A DNA stretch of 28,839 nucleotides from Treponema sp. (GTDB lineage Bacteria; Spirochaetota; Spirochaetia; Treponematales; Breznakiellaceae): the NCBI GenBank assembly GCA_031281925.1, contig JAITES010000122.1, forward strand, positions 1-28,839, read 5' to 3'. The notes beneath the pieces were generated by a model that did no database searches, was not told the DNA's origin, and saw only the letters and a list, made by a program, of their open reading frames with translations. A program made the translations under genes and the position numbers. Every line of letters begins with the position of its first letter. The stretch's first letter is position 1. Positions 8,018-16,306 of the stretch are shown piece by piece.

Positions 8018-8931
8018 TGACCCTTCCGCTCCTTGAAGAGATCCAGATTCGGCAGATACTGTTTATGCTTTTCCCGCAGGGTTCTTACATCCACATGGGT
8101 ATAGATCTGGGTGGTGGCAAGATCCGCATGACCCAACAGTTCCTGTACCGAACGGAGATCCGCGCCTCCGGCGAGAAGCTCGGTAGCAAAACTGTGACGC
8201 AGGGTATGAAGCTTTGAAGAAACTCCGGTAAGGGCGGCCGGACGGGTGTAGTTCTTCCAGATCCCCTTTCGGGAAAGCCGTTTCCCCGTCTTTCCTATGA
8301 AAAGGGCCCGTGACTGTTTCTTTTTTGCAAGGGCAGGCCGGGCCTCTTTGATGTATTTTTTCAGAATCGTTGCCGCCTGAGATCCAAAGACTACAAGCCT
8401 CTCCTTGTTTCCCTTTCCCCGTACCCTGGCGGAACCCCCCGGAAAATCCACATCTTCCACATTCAGGGCAACCGCTTCGGAAACCCGCAGTCCTGCCGAA
8501 TAGATCAACTCATAGAGAGCCCGGTTCCGCAAACCCAGCGGAGTTCCGTCATCCGCAGCCTTGAGGACATCCTCCACGGTACACTGATCCAGTACGGCAG
8601 GAAGGCGCCTCTGTTTTCTGGGTGTCTCCAGAAGCAAAGCCGGGTTGTCCTGCCGGATTCTTTCCGCTTCCAGAAACCGGAAAAAGGATCGCAGGGCCGA
8701 AAGCGCCTTGGCCGTAGAAACGGAATTAATGCCCTTCTCACCCTGCCTGCGGAAATTGATGTACTCACTTAGACCCGCAGAATCAATCTTTTCCGCCTGC
8801 AGGGCTTCCCTTTCCAGCCATTCCAGAAAACGGCGGATCTCAAGCCGGTAGGTATCAGCGGTGAGCCGCGAGCGTCTTTCCAGAGCGATGAGACGGGCAT
8901 AAAACCGTTCTTCCAGGCCGTTCTTTTTCAC
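8014..8931 (-). CDS. xerD: Tyrosine recombinase, XerC/XerD type (ftsZ-linked)
   Basis: This is the second complete Xer-family recombinase, 305 residues. It has the N-terminal core-binding domain (LIALERRSRLTADTYRLEIR) and the catalytic domain with Arg149 (SAGLRVSE), Lys173 (GKGNKER), His242 and Arg245 (HTLRHSFATE), His268 (LLGHADL) and Tyr277 (QIYTHVD). It overlaps ftsZ by four bases and the TPR gene by four, so its expression is tied to division. Together with the hslV-linked recombinase it likely makes the heteromeric XerC-XerD pair that resolves chromosome dimers. Which is functionally C and which is D cannot be settled from sequence alone; the symbol is provisional. Confidence 0.9.
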   Translation of the reverse strand: MKKNGLEERFYARLIALERRSRLTADTYRLEIRRFLEWLEREALQAEKIDSAGLSEYINFRRQGEKGINSVSTAKALSALRSFFRFLEAERIRQDNPALLLETPRKQRRLPAVLDQCTVEDVLKAADDGTPLGLRNRALYELIYSAGLRVSEAVALNVEDVDFPGGSARVRGKGNKERLVVFGSQAATILKKYIKEARPALAKKKQSRALFIGKTGKRLSRKGIWKNYTRPAALTGVSSKLHTLRHSFATELLAGGADLRSVQELLGHADLATTQIYTHVDVRTLREKHKQYLPNLDLFKERKGQ

Positions 8932-10214
8932 TTGGGATTTTTCTCCGTTCCCGTTTTGCCGGAACCGCCGCCGAAATCAAAACTCCGGTTCTTGTCCATC
9001 TCCTGCTTTTTATCGCGGATTATGGTAGGCACATCAAGATCGTCTGGGATATTCCGGGGGCCCAAAAAACCACCGCCCTTGCCCTTGTTGAGAATCTGAT
9101 CCCATTCATCAATGTTGTAGACATCCCCTTCCGGCCGTACCAGATGAAGGTTTTCCTTCTCGCTGCTCTTCTTGTCTTCACGGACAAAGCCGGTAGCAAT
9201 TACCGTTACCTGAATTTTTTCTTCCAGCGAAGGATCGATAGACAGGCCATGGATCAGGTTAACGTTCGGATCCGCTCCGTTCCGTATGGTCTCTACAACT
9301 TCCCTTACCTCCCTCATCGCCAGATCTTCACTGGCCGCGATATTCACCAGAATACTGGTAGCCCCGCTAATGGTAGTGCCTTCAAAGAATGGATTATCAA
9401 CTGCCTGGGTAGCAGCCTGAACGGCCCGGTTTTCCCCGACGGCAGTACCGACGCCAAAGAGGGCATCCCCCTTTTCCCGCATGGTTTCCGCAACGTCCGC
9501 AAAATCGGTGTTCACAAAATCGGTTCTTGTGATGATGTCTGAAATGCCTTTAACTCCGCAGTAGAGAATATCATTGGCCTTAAGGTATGCTTCCCTGGCC
9601 TTTATATCCGGGTTAAATTTGAAAACATTCTCATTGGGTATAACAATAAGAGTGTCAATCGATTCCCGCAGTTTCATGATTCCCGCATTTGCAAGTTCCA
9701 TCTTGTAGGGGCCTTCAAATTCAAAAGGCAAGGTTACAATACCTACGGTAAGCACTCCCTCTTCCTTGGCAAACTTGGCAATTACCGGGGCGGCGCCGGT
9801 ACCGGTTCCTCCGCCGAAGGTAGCGGTAATAAAAACCATATCCACGCCTTTAAGCCAGCTAAGAATGGTTTCCTTGTCTTCGTTGGCCGCCTTTTCACCG
9901 TTTTCAGGATCACCGCCTGCGCCTCTGCCGCCCGTTAGTTTTTTTCCGATTGGAATTTTACTCGGCGCCTTGGCTTTCCGGAAAAGATCCTGAACGTCCG
10001 TATTGACTGCGACAAACTCTACATCGGCAATGCCCTTGTCGATCATATTATTTGTCAGGTTGGTGCCGCCGCCGCCTATTCCGATCACTCTGATGATCGC
10101 AGCCGGATTTTTCCCCGGCTCGGCCTGCTCCATCGTCAGTGGAACAAGTTTCGGCCCTTCCGGAACAGAAAGTCCCACCATTTCGTCATCGCTGACCGCT
10201 GAAATGTTCATCAT
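8928..10214 (-). CDS. ftsZ: Cell division protein FtsZ
   Basis: Tubulin-like GTPase that forms the cytokinetic Z ring. The GTP-binding G-box FGGGTGTGAAPVIA is at about residues 133-146. The T1 loop GIGGGGTNLTNNMI and the T3 segment NTDVQDL are present, and FKFNPDIKAREAY and TDFADV fit the GTPase/synergy regions. A longer than usual N-terminal extension of about 36 residues precedes the core. The C-terminus has DDLDVPTIIRDKK, resembling the conserved peptide that binds FtsA, followed by a further tail of about 25 residues rich in Lys and Gly. Length is 428. GGGAGG sits six bases before the first of two consecutive ATG codons. It lies 55 bases after ftsA. Confidence 0.97.
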   Translation of the reverse strand: MMNISAVSDDEMVGLSVPEGPKLVPLTMEQAEPGKNPAAIIRVIGIGGGGTNLTNNMIDKGIADVEFVAVNTDVQDLFRKAKAPSKIPIGKKLTGGRGAGGDPENGEKAANEDKETILSWLKGVDMVFITATFGGGTGTGAAPVIAKFAKEEGVLTVGIVTLPFEFEGPYKMELANAGIMKLRESIDTLIVIPNENVFKFNPDIKAREAYLKANDILYCGVKGISDIITRTDFVNTDFADVAETMREKGDALFGVGTAVGENRAVQAATQAVDNPFFEGTTISGATSILVNIAASEDLAMREVREVVETIRNGADPNVNLIHGLSIDPSLEEKIQVTVIATGFVREDKKSSEKENLHLVRPEGDVYNIDEWDQILNKGKGGGFLGPRNIPDDLDVPTIIRDKKQEMDKNRSFDFGGGSGKTGTEKNPK

Positions 10215-10269
10215 AATGTTCCTCCCAAATCACTTTATTTTGTTGGCAAAAATGCCCCAATTCCTTTTG

Positions 10270-11526
10270 CTAAAAAAACTCCTTCCTGAACCAGTCCAGC
10301 ATCTTCTCTGTAAAATTCTTTTCGCGGGAACGTCCTTCGGCGGCCCCTTCCCCTTCCGCTTTTCCCCTTCCCTCACGAACCGCTCCTTCAAGTACCAGAC
10401 CCAGAGCCGCGGAATAGACAGGACTGCGGTATTCGGCGGCAAGCCCTTCCACCTGAAGGGACTCCCCCACGCGGACAGGCATGTTAAACACATTGCTTGC
10501 CAGTTCCGCCACACCCAGAAGCTCCGCGCCGCCTCCGGTCAATACCACCCCTGCGGCAAGAGGCCGGGATAACGAAAGCTTGTCCATCCGTTCCTTCAGC
10601 ATGCTGAATGTTTCCTGCATTCGCGGCTTAATGATCTGCATCACATGGGATTTCGGGATAGGCAAAACCCGTCTTCCCCCGATGCCGGGAACAATGATGT
10701 CATCATCATCTTCCAATAGAGGCTCCCAGCAGCAGCCCGCATCAATCTTGATCCGCTCTGCCGTCTCATAGGAAATATTCTTCAGCACGGATATATCATT
10801 GGTTACCTGGGTTCCTCCCGCGGGAATGGTAGAGGTAAAAAAGGGAGCCCCGTCATTGTATACCAGCATCTCCGTCGTTCCTCCTCCCAGATCAACCAGG
10901 GCCACTCCAAGATCTTTTTCTTCCTGGGTTAATACAGCCCGTCCTGCGGCAAGAGTCTGAAGAATAAAATTTTCTACCAGAAATCCCGCACGGTTTATGC
11001 ACTTTACCAGAGTTTCGGCCCCGGTCTTTGAACAGGTAATAATATGCACCAGCGCTTCAAGCCTCACCGCGATAATATCGATGGGGTTCCTTATTCCTCC
11101 CTGATAGTCCACGATGTAACTCTGGGGGATCACCTCCAGAAATTGACGATCGAGGGGAATAAGCAGAGCCCCTGCGGCATCCAGCACCCTGCTGATATCT
11201 TCCTGCCGTATCTCACGGGCCGGCTTTTCAGGATCCGGTACCCGGATTACCCCTTTGGAATTGATCCCCTCTACATGGCTTCCGCCGATGCCGGCCCAGC
11301 AGGACTTTACTTCCCGTCCGCTCATCACTTCCGCCATCTCGATTGCCTGGGCTATTGCGCGGAGAGTAGCCTCAATATTTACCACTACGCCCTTGCGCAG
11401 CCCGGTAGAAGGAGCGATACCTACACCGGTGATCTCCAAAGCGCCGCGTTCATTCCGTTCACCAATCACGGCGGCAACTTTTGTCGTACCTACATCCAGG
11501 CCGACATATAAACCGTCACTCGACAG
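10270..11526 (-). CDS. ftsA: Cell division protein FtsA
   Basis: Actin-like ATPase that tethers FtsZ to the membrane. It has phosphate-1 motif YVGLDVGTTKVAAVIGE, the 1C subdomain (KGVVNIEATLRAIAQ), phosphate-2 VALVDLGGGTTEMLVY, adenosine motif AAGVVLTGGGAELLG, and a C-terminal amphipathic helix EKMLDWFRKEFF for membrane targeting. No ATG, GTG or TTG lies near the expected N-terminus. A strong AAAGGAGG precedes an in-frame CTG (11524-11526) by six bases and an ATT by three. A start at an upstream TTG/ATG pair (11614 region) would add 30 residues overlapping ftsQ and has no good ribosome binding site. I therefore propose the CTG, giving 418 residues and an 11-base overlap with ftsQ. Confidence 0.95.
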   Translation of the reverse strand: MSSDGLYVGLDVGTTKVAAVIGERNERGALEITGVGIAPSTGLRKGVVVNIEATLRAIAQAIEMAEVMSGREVKSCWAGIGGSHVEGINSKGVIRVPDPEKPAREIRQEDISRVLDAAGALLIPLDRQFLEVIPQSYIVDYQGGIRNPIDIIAVRLEALVHIITCSKTGAETLVKCINRAGFLVENFILQTLAAGRAVLTQEEKDLGVALVDLGGGTTEMLVYNDGAPFFTSTIPAGGTQVTNDISVLKNISYETAERIKIDAGCCWEPLLEDDDDIIVPGIGGRRVLPIPKSHVMQIIKPRMQETFSMLKERMDKLSLSRPLAAGVVLTGGGAELLGVAELASNVFNMPVRVGESLQVEGLAAEYRSPVYSAALGLVLEGAVREGRGKAEGEGAAEGRSREKNFTEKMLDWFRKEFF

Positions 11527-12346
11527 AATCAGCCTCCTTTGGAATATAGGATGCAATACTGCCGGAACGGAAATCAAGTTCCCGAGGGGTGGAACCCTGT
11601 TTCTCCAGCACATCAAGCACCAGCAAGAGATAACGCAAGCTGTCTTCAGTCAATTCTTTGTCCATGAGCACCCGTATGGGATTATGTACCGGATAAAGAA
11701 CAAGGTCAAATCCGTCAAAGTCCTTTTTCCGGATTCCAATTTCAGAAACGGCACTCATCAATGCCGGTTCCTGTTCTCCGATCCTATAAACGCCTTCCAG
11801 TACATTTTGATACCGCGCAGGAACCATGTTTCCCAACCGGGGTTCTTCCTGCAAAAAGCCGCTTATAATCGGTATGGACGAAGAGAATCCATAATCTCCG
11901 CCTATCTCTATTATAACACCTTTCCGATCAAGAAACACGGGCAGAACCTTACCGTCTTTCATAAATAGTTCCATTGCAACAGCCTTCCTTTTGGAAAGCT
12001 TTATGTGCAAAGATGCGGGAAACTGTTTTTCTACGGATGCGGAATCTACCATCCAATGAGTTTCCAGAGCCTGCTTTACTTTTTCAGGCTTGATCTCCAG
12101 CCAGCTTGTCCTGGGGCCGATGCCTCCATGGGAGAGAATGTCGGCCTCCGCGATACCGGAGATACCGTCAATGTTTATCCGTGCAAGGGGCATGCAGGGC
12201 TGTATCAAAAGAAGCCAAACCAGTTCCGCGCCAATGAGAAGCGCCGTAACGGCAAGAAGCCTCTTTACACCTTTTCCCAGCCTGCCTCTTGCCGGCGCCT
12301 GAATAGTTTCCGGAATCTCCTGCCCATAATAAAAATCACCGGACAT
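11516..12346 (-). CDS. ftsQ: Cell division protein FtsQ/DivIB
   Basis: Bitopic membrane protein of the divisome FtsQLB subcomplex. It has a short cytoplasmic N-terminus, one membrane segment (LLAVTALLIGAELVWLLLI, about residues 26-44) and then a POTRA-like domain starting ARINIDGISGIAEADIL, with LKLSKRKAVAM and the FtsQ-type region (FLDRKGVII, PIISGF) behind it. About 276 residues. I chose the ATG at 12344-12346 because GGGGG lies five bases upstream; an ATG nine codons earlier lacks one. It overlaps ftsW by 11 bases and ftsA by about as much, so three division genes are tightly coupled. Confidence 0.92.
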   Translation of the reverse strand: MSGDFYYGQEIPETIQAPARGRLGKGVKRLLAVTALLIGAELVWLLLIQPCMPLARINIDGISGIAEADILSHGGIGPRTSWLEIKPEKVKQALETHWMVDSASVEKQFPASLHIKLSKRKAVAMELFMKDGKVLPVFLDRKGVIIEIGGDYGFSSSIPIISGFLQEEPRLGNMVPARYQNVLEGVYRIGEQEPALMSAVSEIGIRKKDFDGFDLVLYPVHNPIRVLMDKELTEDSLRYLLLVLDVLEKQGSTPRELDFRSGSIASYIPKEADSVE

Positions 12347-13463
12347 GTGCGCCCCCTGTAGTTTTCGAGACATTGACTATCAGCCCCGCGGTGAGCAAAG
12401 TCGTTGCCAGAGATGAACCTCCGGCGGAAAAAAACGGCAGCGGAATACCCGTAGCCGGCAGGGAACCGGACACTACCGCAATATTCACCAGAGCCTGGGA
12501 AGCCACCATGGTAGCAAGTCCGAAGGCAAGCAGGAATTTGAACCTGGTGTCCGCCCTTATGGCGCTGCGGTACGCTCTCCAGACAAAGACGGCAAAGATA
12601 ACAAAAAAACAGAGAACACCAAGAAAACCGGCCTCTTCGGAAAAGGCGGAAAAAATAAAATCCGAATGGACTTCGGGTATGCTTGCAATTTTTCTTGTCC
12701 CCTGCCCGATACCCTTGCCCCAGAAACCGCCGGAACCGAGCGTAAGAACCGAAGCCTTTACCTGGAAACCGGCTCCCTGGGGATCCCATTCCGGATGGAA
12801 GAAACTCCGTACTCTGGCCAGCCTGTGGGGTTTGGTAAGGATGAGCAAAACAGAAGTGGGAAGGAGAAGTACGGTAGCGGCAATAAAGTAACGGAGACTT
12901 ACTCCCGCGACAAAAAAGATCACCAGCGCATTAATCGCAATAAAAACCGCGGTAGAAAAATTGTTCTCCCAGTAGATCAATACAAAGAAAAGGGATGTGA
13001 TGAGAGCGGGCGGTAAAATGCCGGATCTAAAATTTCCAAGGCTGTCCTGTTTTTTATCGAAGATATGGGCAAGATAGAGCGGAAGGGCCACCTTCACCAA
13101 TTCCGAAGGCTGGTAGCCAAAAGGACCTATATGTATCCAGCGTTTTGCGCCGTTCTTCTCAAGCCCGATACCCGGAAAGAAGGTGAAGATACAAAGCGCA
13201 ACGGAGAACAACACCAGAATTATTATGCCCTTCCGCAGCCAGTCAAGATTTACCAGGGAAGCCGCAATGAAGAGCAATACCCCTATCGCTGCAAGAATAA
13301 GCTGCCTGACAATAAAGTAATGACTATCCCCAAAGAAACGCTGGGCAAAGGCAGCGGAACAGGAGTAGAGGGTCACAAGCCCCATGCCGGTGAGTAATAG
13401 TACACTGCTAACCAGAATATGATCCCTGCCGGGATGCACTCTGGCAAATTGTTCCGCTTCCAT
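12336..13463 (-). CDS. ftsW: Septal peptidoglycan glycosyltransferase FtsW
   Basis: SEDS-family polymerase of septal peptidoglycan; 375 residues with about ten hydrophobic segments. Family signatures are visible: GAKRWIHIGPFGYQPSELVKV in the middle, FHPEWDPQGAGFQVKAS, GKGIGQGTRKIASIPEVHSD in the large external loop with FIFSAFSEEAGFLG after it, and GIPLPFFSAGGSS near the C-terminus. FtsW normally acts with the transpeptidase FtsI, whose gene is not in this cluster. The gap to mraY is 63 bases and holds two 11-base near-repeats (AACCGGTAAAT / AACCGATAAAC). A RodA assignment is possible, but the position between mraY and ftsQ favours FtsW. Confidence 0.94.
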   Translation of the reverse strand: MEAEQFARVHPGRDHILVSSVLLLTGMGLVTLYSCSAAFAQRFFGDSHYFIVRQLILAAIGVLLFIAASLVNLDWLRKGIIILVLFSVALCIFTFFPGIGLEKNGAKRWIHIGPFGYQPSELVKVALPLYLAHIFDKKQDSLGNFRSGILPPALITSLFFVLIYWENNFSTAVFIAINALVIFFVAGVSLRYFIAATVLLLPTSVLLILTKPHRLARVRSFFHPEWDPQGAGFQVKASVLTLGSGGFWGKGIGQGTRKIASIPEVHSDFIFSAFSEEAGFLGVLCFFVIFAVFVWRAYRSAIRADTRFKFLLAFGLATMVASQALVNIAVVSGSLPATGIPLPFFSAGGSSLATTLLTAGLIVNVSKTTGGAHVR

Positions 13464-13526
13464 CTTACCCTGTATTCCTTCCTATAGTTTATCGGTTATT
13501 TACCGGTTCTGTCTCCGCTATATATC

Positions 13527-14606
13527 CTATTGTATTTTCAAGGTCGAAAGCGCTATAATAGCAAATAGACCGCCAAGAATCCAGAAACGTATCACAACTT
13601 TTGTCTCGGCCCATCCTGAAAGTTCGAAGTGATGATGAAGGGGAGCCATGCGGAATATTCTCTTCTTTCTCAGTTTGAAGGAGAGTACCTGGAGGATGAC
13701 ACTGGCTATTTCCAGTACAAAGACACCTCCGATGATCAGAATAAGAATTTCTTTTTTTATAACGAGGGAGATAGTGGCAATGACGCCGCCCAGAGAGAGG
13801 CTCCCCGTATCACCCATAAAGACTTCCGCGGGATGGGAATTGAACCATAAGAAGCCTATGCATGCCCCCACCGCGGCAAGGCAGAATACCGTAAGTTCTC
13901 CCGCACGGGGGATGTAGGGAATCCCAAGATATGCCGAATAGTCGGTACGGCCGGAAATGTAAGTAAGCAGGGCCAGTGTAATAAAGACAAGGATCAAGAG
14001 CCCTGCAAGGAGACCGTCCAGACCGTCGGAGAAGTTGACCGCGTTGGATTCTCCCACGATTAAGAGAACTCCAAAGGGAACCCAGAGAACGCCCATATCG
14101 ACAATGGGATTCTTGAAAAAGGGAATATAGAGGAACTTCATCTCTTCTCCGCCGAAAGTATAGAGCACCAGCATCACTGCAATGGCTACGGCAAACTGCA
14201 GCGCCAGTTTTGCCCAGGCGGGCAGACCATCGGAATTTTTCCGGCTTACCTTGAGGTAATCGTCAAGAAAACCGATTAACCCGAAGGCGCTGAACGTGCC
14301 CACAACGAGCCATACTTTCCAGCTCTGCAGATCCATCCACAGGATCATGGACACAAGAACCGAAAGGATGATCATGATCCCGCCCATGGTCGGTGTTCCG
14401 GATTTTAAAAGATGGCTTGCCGGTCCGTCTTCCCGGATGGACTGACGAACTTCAAGCTTTTTCAGGGCTTCGATGATCCGCCCTCCCAGCATAAAGCAGA
14501 TGAGCAGTGTCGTAAGGGCCGCATAAGCGCTCCGGAATGTTAAATAGGAGAATACATTAAAAGGTGTAAATATGCGTACCAGGGGGTATACAAACTCTAG
14601 GAACAA
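13527..14606 (-). CDS. mraY: Phospho-N-acetylmuramoyl-pentapeptide transferase MraY
   Basis: Membrane enzyme making lipid I from UDP-MurNAc-pentapeptide and undecaprenyl phosphate. 359 residues, about ten membrane helices. The catalytic DDxxK motif is GFLDDYLKVSRK (Asp115, Asp116). NFSDGLDGLLAG and the HHHFELSGW motif of the last cytoplasmic loop are intact. The start is a TTG with AGGAGG six bases upstream, giving the family N-terminus MFLEFVYPLV. No ATG fits. It overlaps the murF stop by ten bases, consistent with translational coupling of successive precursor steps. Confidence 0.97.
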   Translation of the reverse strand: MFLEFVYPLVRIFTPFNVFSYLTFRSAYAALTTLLICFMLGGRIIEALKKLEVRQSIREDGPASHLLKSGTPTMGGIMIILSVLVSMILWMDLQSWKVWLVVGTFSAFGLIGFLDDYLKVSRKNSDGLPAWAKLALQFAVAIAVMLVLYTFGGEEMKFLYIPFFKNPIVDMGVLWVPFGVLLIVGESNAVNFSDGLDGLLAGLLILVFITLALLTYISGRTDYSAYLGIPYIPRAGELTVFCLAAVGACIGFLWFNSHPAEVFMGDTGSLSLGGVIATISLVIKKEILILIIGGVFVLEIASVILQVLSFKLRKKRIFRMAPLHHHFELSGWAETKVVIRFWILGGLFAIIALSTLKIQ

Positions 14607-15997
14607 GATTTTCCTCCTGTAAAGATATCTCCAAGCTGTTCCAGGGCACAGCCGCGGGAACCTTTAAGCAATACATGGTCTCCGGTTTGTATATGTTCCC
14701 TGAGCAGACTGGCAAGTTCTTCCATGACGGCAGTATGGAAGAACACCTTGTTTCCCTCATTCTTGAGTATCTCCGCCGCAGGCAGAGTCTCCTCGCCGTA
14801 GAGGAAGACAAGATCTCCCTTTGAACGGGAAAGCCGCCGCCCCAGTTTGCGGTGAGCCTCCTCCGAGGTCCGGCCAAGTTCCAGCATGGAACCGATAACA
14901 TAGATTCTGCGTCCTGTTACAGTGATACTGTCGCAGAACTCAATGGCCGCCTCCATGGATTCGGGGCTGGCGTTGTAACAGTCCCGGATCACCGTTACAG
15001 GCCCTTCAAGAATTTCACCCCTGCCGAAAAGAGGCTTTACCGATTCCAGCCCCTCCCGGATAGCCCTGCCGCCGCAGCCCAGTTCCTGAGCAATGGCAAT
15101 GGCGGCCAGGGCATTCCGCAGATTGTACTTCCCCGGCAGGGGGAACCGGGCCGGACTACCCTCCCAGGAAATCTCGGAGCCCCAAAGTCCCAGATCCCTT
15201 ACCGGCCCCAGTTCCGGAAATGCCTCAAGGTTATAAAACCGGATTTTCCCATTAGTCCCCTCCGCAAGGAAATCCCGGTATTCATCATCAGAGGGAATAA
15301 GGGCAGTTTCCTTCCCGCTGAAACACGAAAAAATGTCACGCTTCTCTAAAGCTATAAGCCGCTTTGATCCGATAATGCCGATATGGGCAGTACCTATGTT
15401 TGTAATCAGGGCGATTTTAGGATTGAGAACCGCGGCCAATTCGGCAATCTCACCCTTTCTGTTCATACCCAATTCATTGATAGCAACTTCATGATCTTGA
15501 CGTACATTGAAAACCGACAGGGGAAGCCCTGTTTCGGAGTTGAGATTTCCCGGATTCATTACCACCTGTTTTTCTCTTGCGATAATGGAAGCGGCAATCT
15601 CCTTCGTTGTTGTTTTTCCGGATGAGCCTGTAATACCAATTTTTACAAGACCGGGAAATTTGGAAAGATAGGAATGGGCGCTTGCCTGCAAAGCCTGCAG
15701 CGTGTTCTTTACGGCAATCAGGGCGGCGGAGGCTTTCCGGGCCAGATCCGCAAGACCAAGACCCCTGTCAAGAAGGGCGGCCTCTTCCACCAGGGCGGCG
15801 GCAGCCCCCGCCCTAAAGGCCGCTTCCACATAACGGTGACCGTCCTGTACGGCGCCCCGGAGGGCGACAAAGAGGGCGCCGGGTTTTACTTCCCGGGAAT
15901 CAATGCACACTGAAGAGAAACCCCGGCCTGTAGAAAAAGAGAGAAGATGCCCCTCCATTCCCTTTTCCAGTGCGGCGGTCAATTCAGAAAAAAGCAT
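14597..15997 (-). CDS. murF: UDP-N-acetylmuramoyl-tripeptide--D-alanyl-D-alanine ligase MurF
   Basis: Cytosolic Mur ligase adding D-Ala-D-Ala to complete the UDP-MurNAc-pentapeptide. The ATP-binding P-loop is GITGSSGKTTTKE (about residues 123-135 from the chosen start). MNPGNLNSETGLPLSVF and NELGMNRKGEI are typical of MurF, and YNASPESMEAAIEF lies in the C-terminal part. About 466 residues. The ATG at 15995-15997 has GGAGGGG six bases ahead and gives the usual N-terminus MLFSELTAAL. An ATG seven codons upstream (16018), with a GGAG seven bases before it, is a real alternative. It follows the ftsL-like gene directly, with no murE or ftsI between. Confidence 0.95.
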   Translation of the reverse strand: MLFSELTAALEKGMEGHLLSFSTGRGFSSVCIDSREVKPGALFVALRGAVQDGHRYVEAAFRAGAAAALVEEAALLDRGLGLADLARKASAALIAVKNTLQALQASAHSYLSKFPGLVKIGITGSSGKTTTKEIAASIIAREKQVVMNPGNLNSETGLPLSVFNVRQDHEVAINELGMNRKGEIAELAAVLNPKIALITNIGTAHIGIIGSKRLIALEKRDIFSCFSGKETALIPSDDEYRDFLAEGTNGKIRFYNLEAFPELGPVRDLGLWGSEISWEGSPARFPLPGKYNLRNALAAIAIAQELGCGGRAIREGLESVKPLFGRGEILEGPVTVIRDCYNASPESMEAAIEFCDSITVTGRRIYVIGSMLELGRTSEEAHRKLGRRLSRSKGDLVFLYGEETLPAAEILKNEGNKVFFHTAVMEELASLLREHIQTGDHVLLKGSRGCALEQLGDIFTGGKSCS

Positions 15998-16020
15998 CAG
16001 GTTCCCCTCCCCCTGCATTC

Positions 16021-16296
16021 CTATTCTCCTTCTATACGAATCTGTAACACGGATTCAGGATGTATCTTCTCAAACTGAAGCTCATGACTGGCAATATGCT
16101 CGATCCGTTCAGGTGATGAAAGGACGGCAATCCCGGCGATGAGCCGTTTGTTGCTCTCCAGCCATTCTTCCTGGGAAGCCTCCAGTTTTTTTACATCCTT
16201 CTGCAATTCCGCATAACGTTCCGCCTGCCATGCATTGAGAGCCAGGAGCAGCGGTACGCTGAGAGCAAAAAAATAGATCATTATATGCCGTTTCAT
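16021..16296 (-). CDS. ftsL: FtsL-like small bitopic division protein
   Basis: About 91 residues: a very short basic N-terminus, one membrane span (IMIYFFALSVPLLLALNAW) and then a helical segment with coiled-coil character (ERYAELQKDVKKLEASQEEWLESNKRLIAG in two parts). The C-terminal SSPERIEHIASHELQFEKIHPE resembles the FtsL/DivIC family end. FtsL bridges FtsQ and FtsB and helps activate FtsWI. Sequence conservation in this family is very weak, so size, topology and the rsmH-ftsL-mur position carry the call. AAGGTG six bases before the ATG at 16296 supports that start; an ATG at 16314, overlapping rsmH, is possible. Confidence 0.82.
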   Translation of the reverse strand: MKRHIMIYFFALSVPLLLALNAWQAERYAELQKDVKKLEASQEEWLESNKRLIAGIAVLSSPERIEHIASHELQFEKIHPESVLQIRIEGE

Positions 16297-16306
16297 TCCT
16301 TTCACC

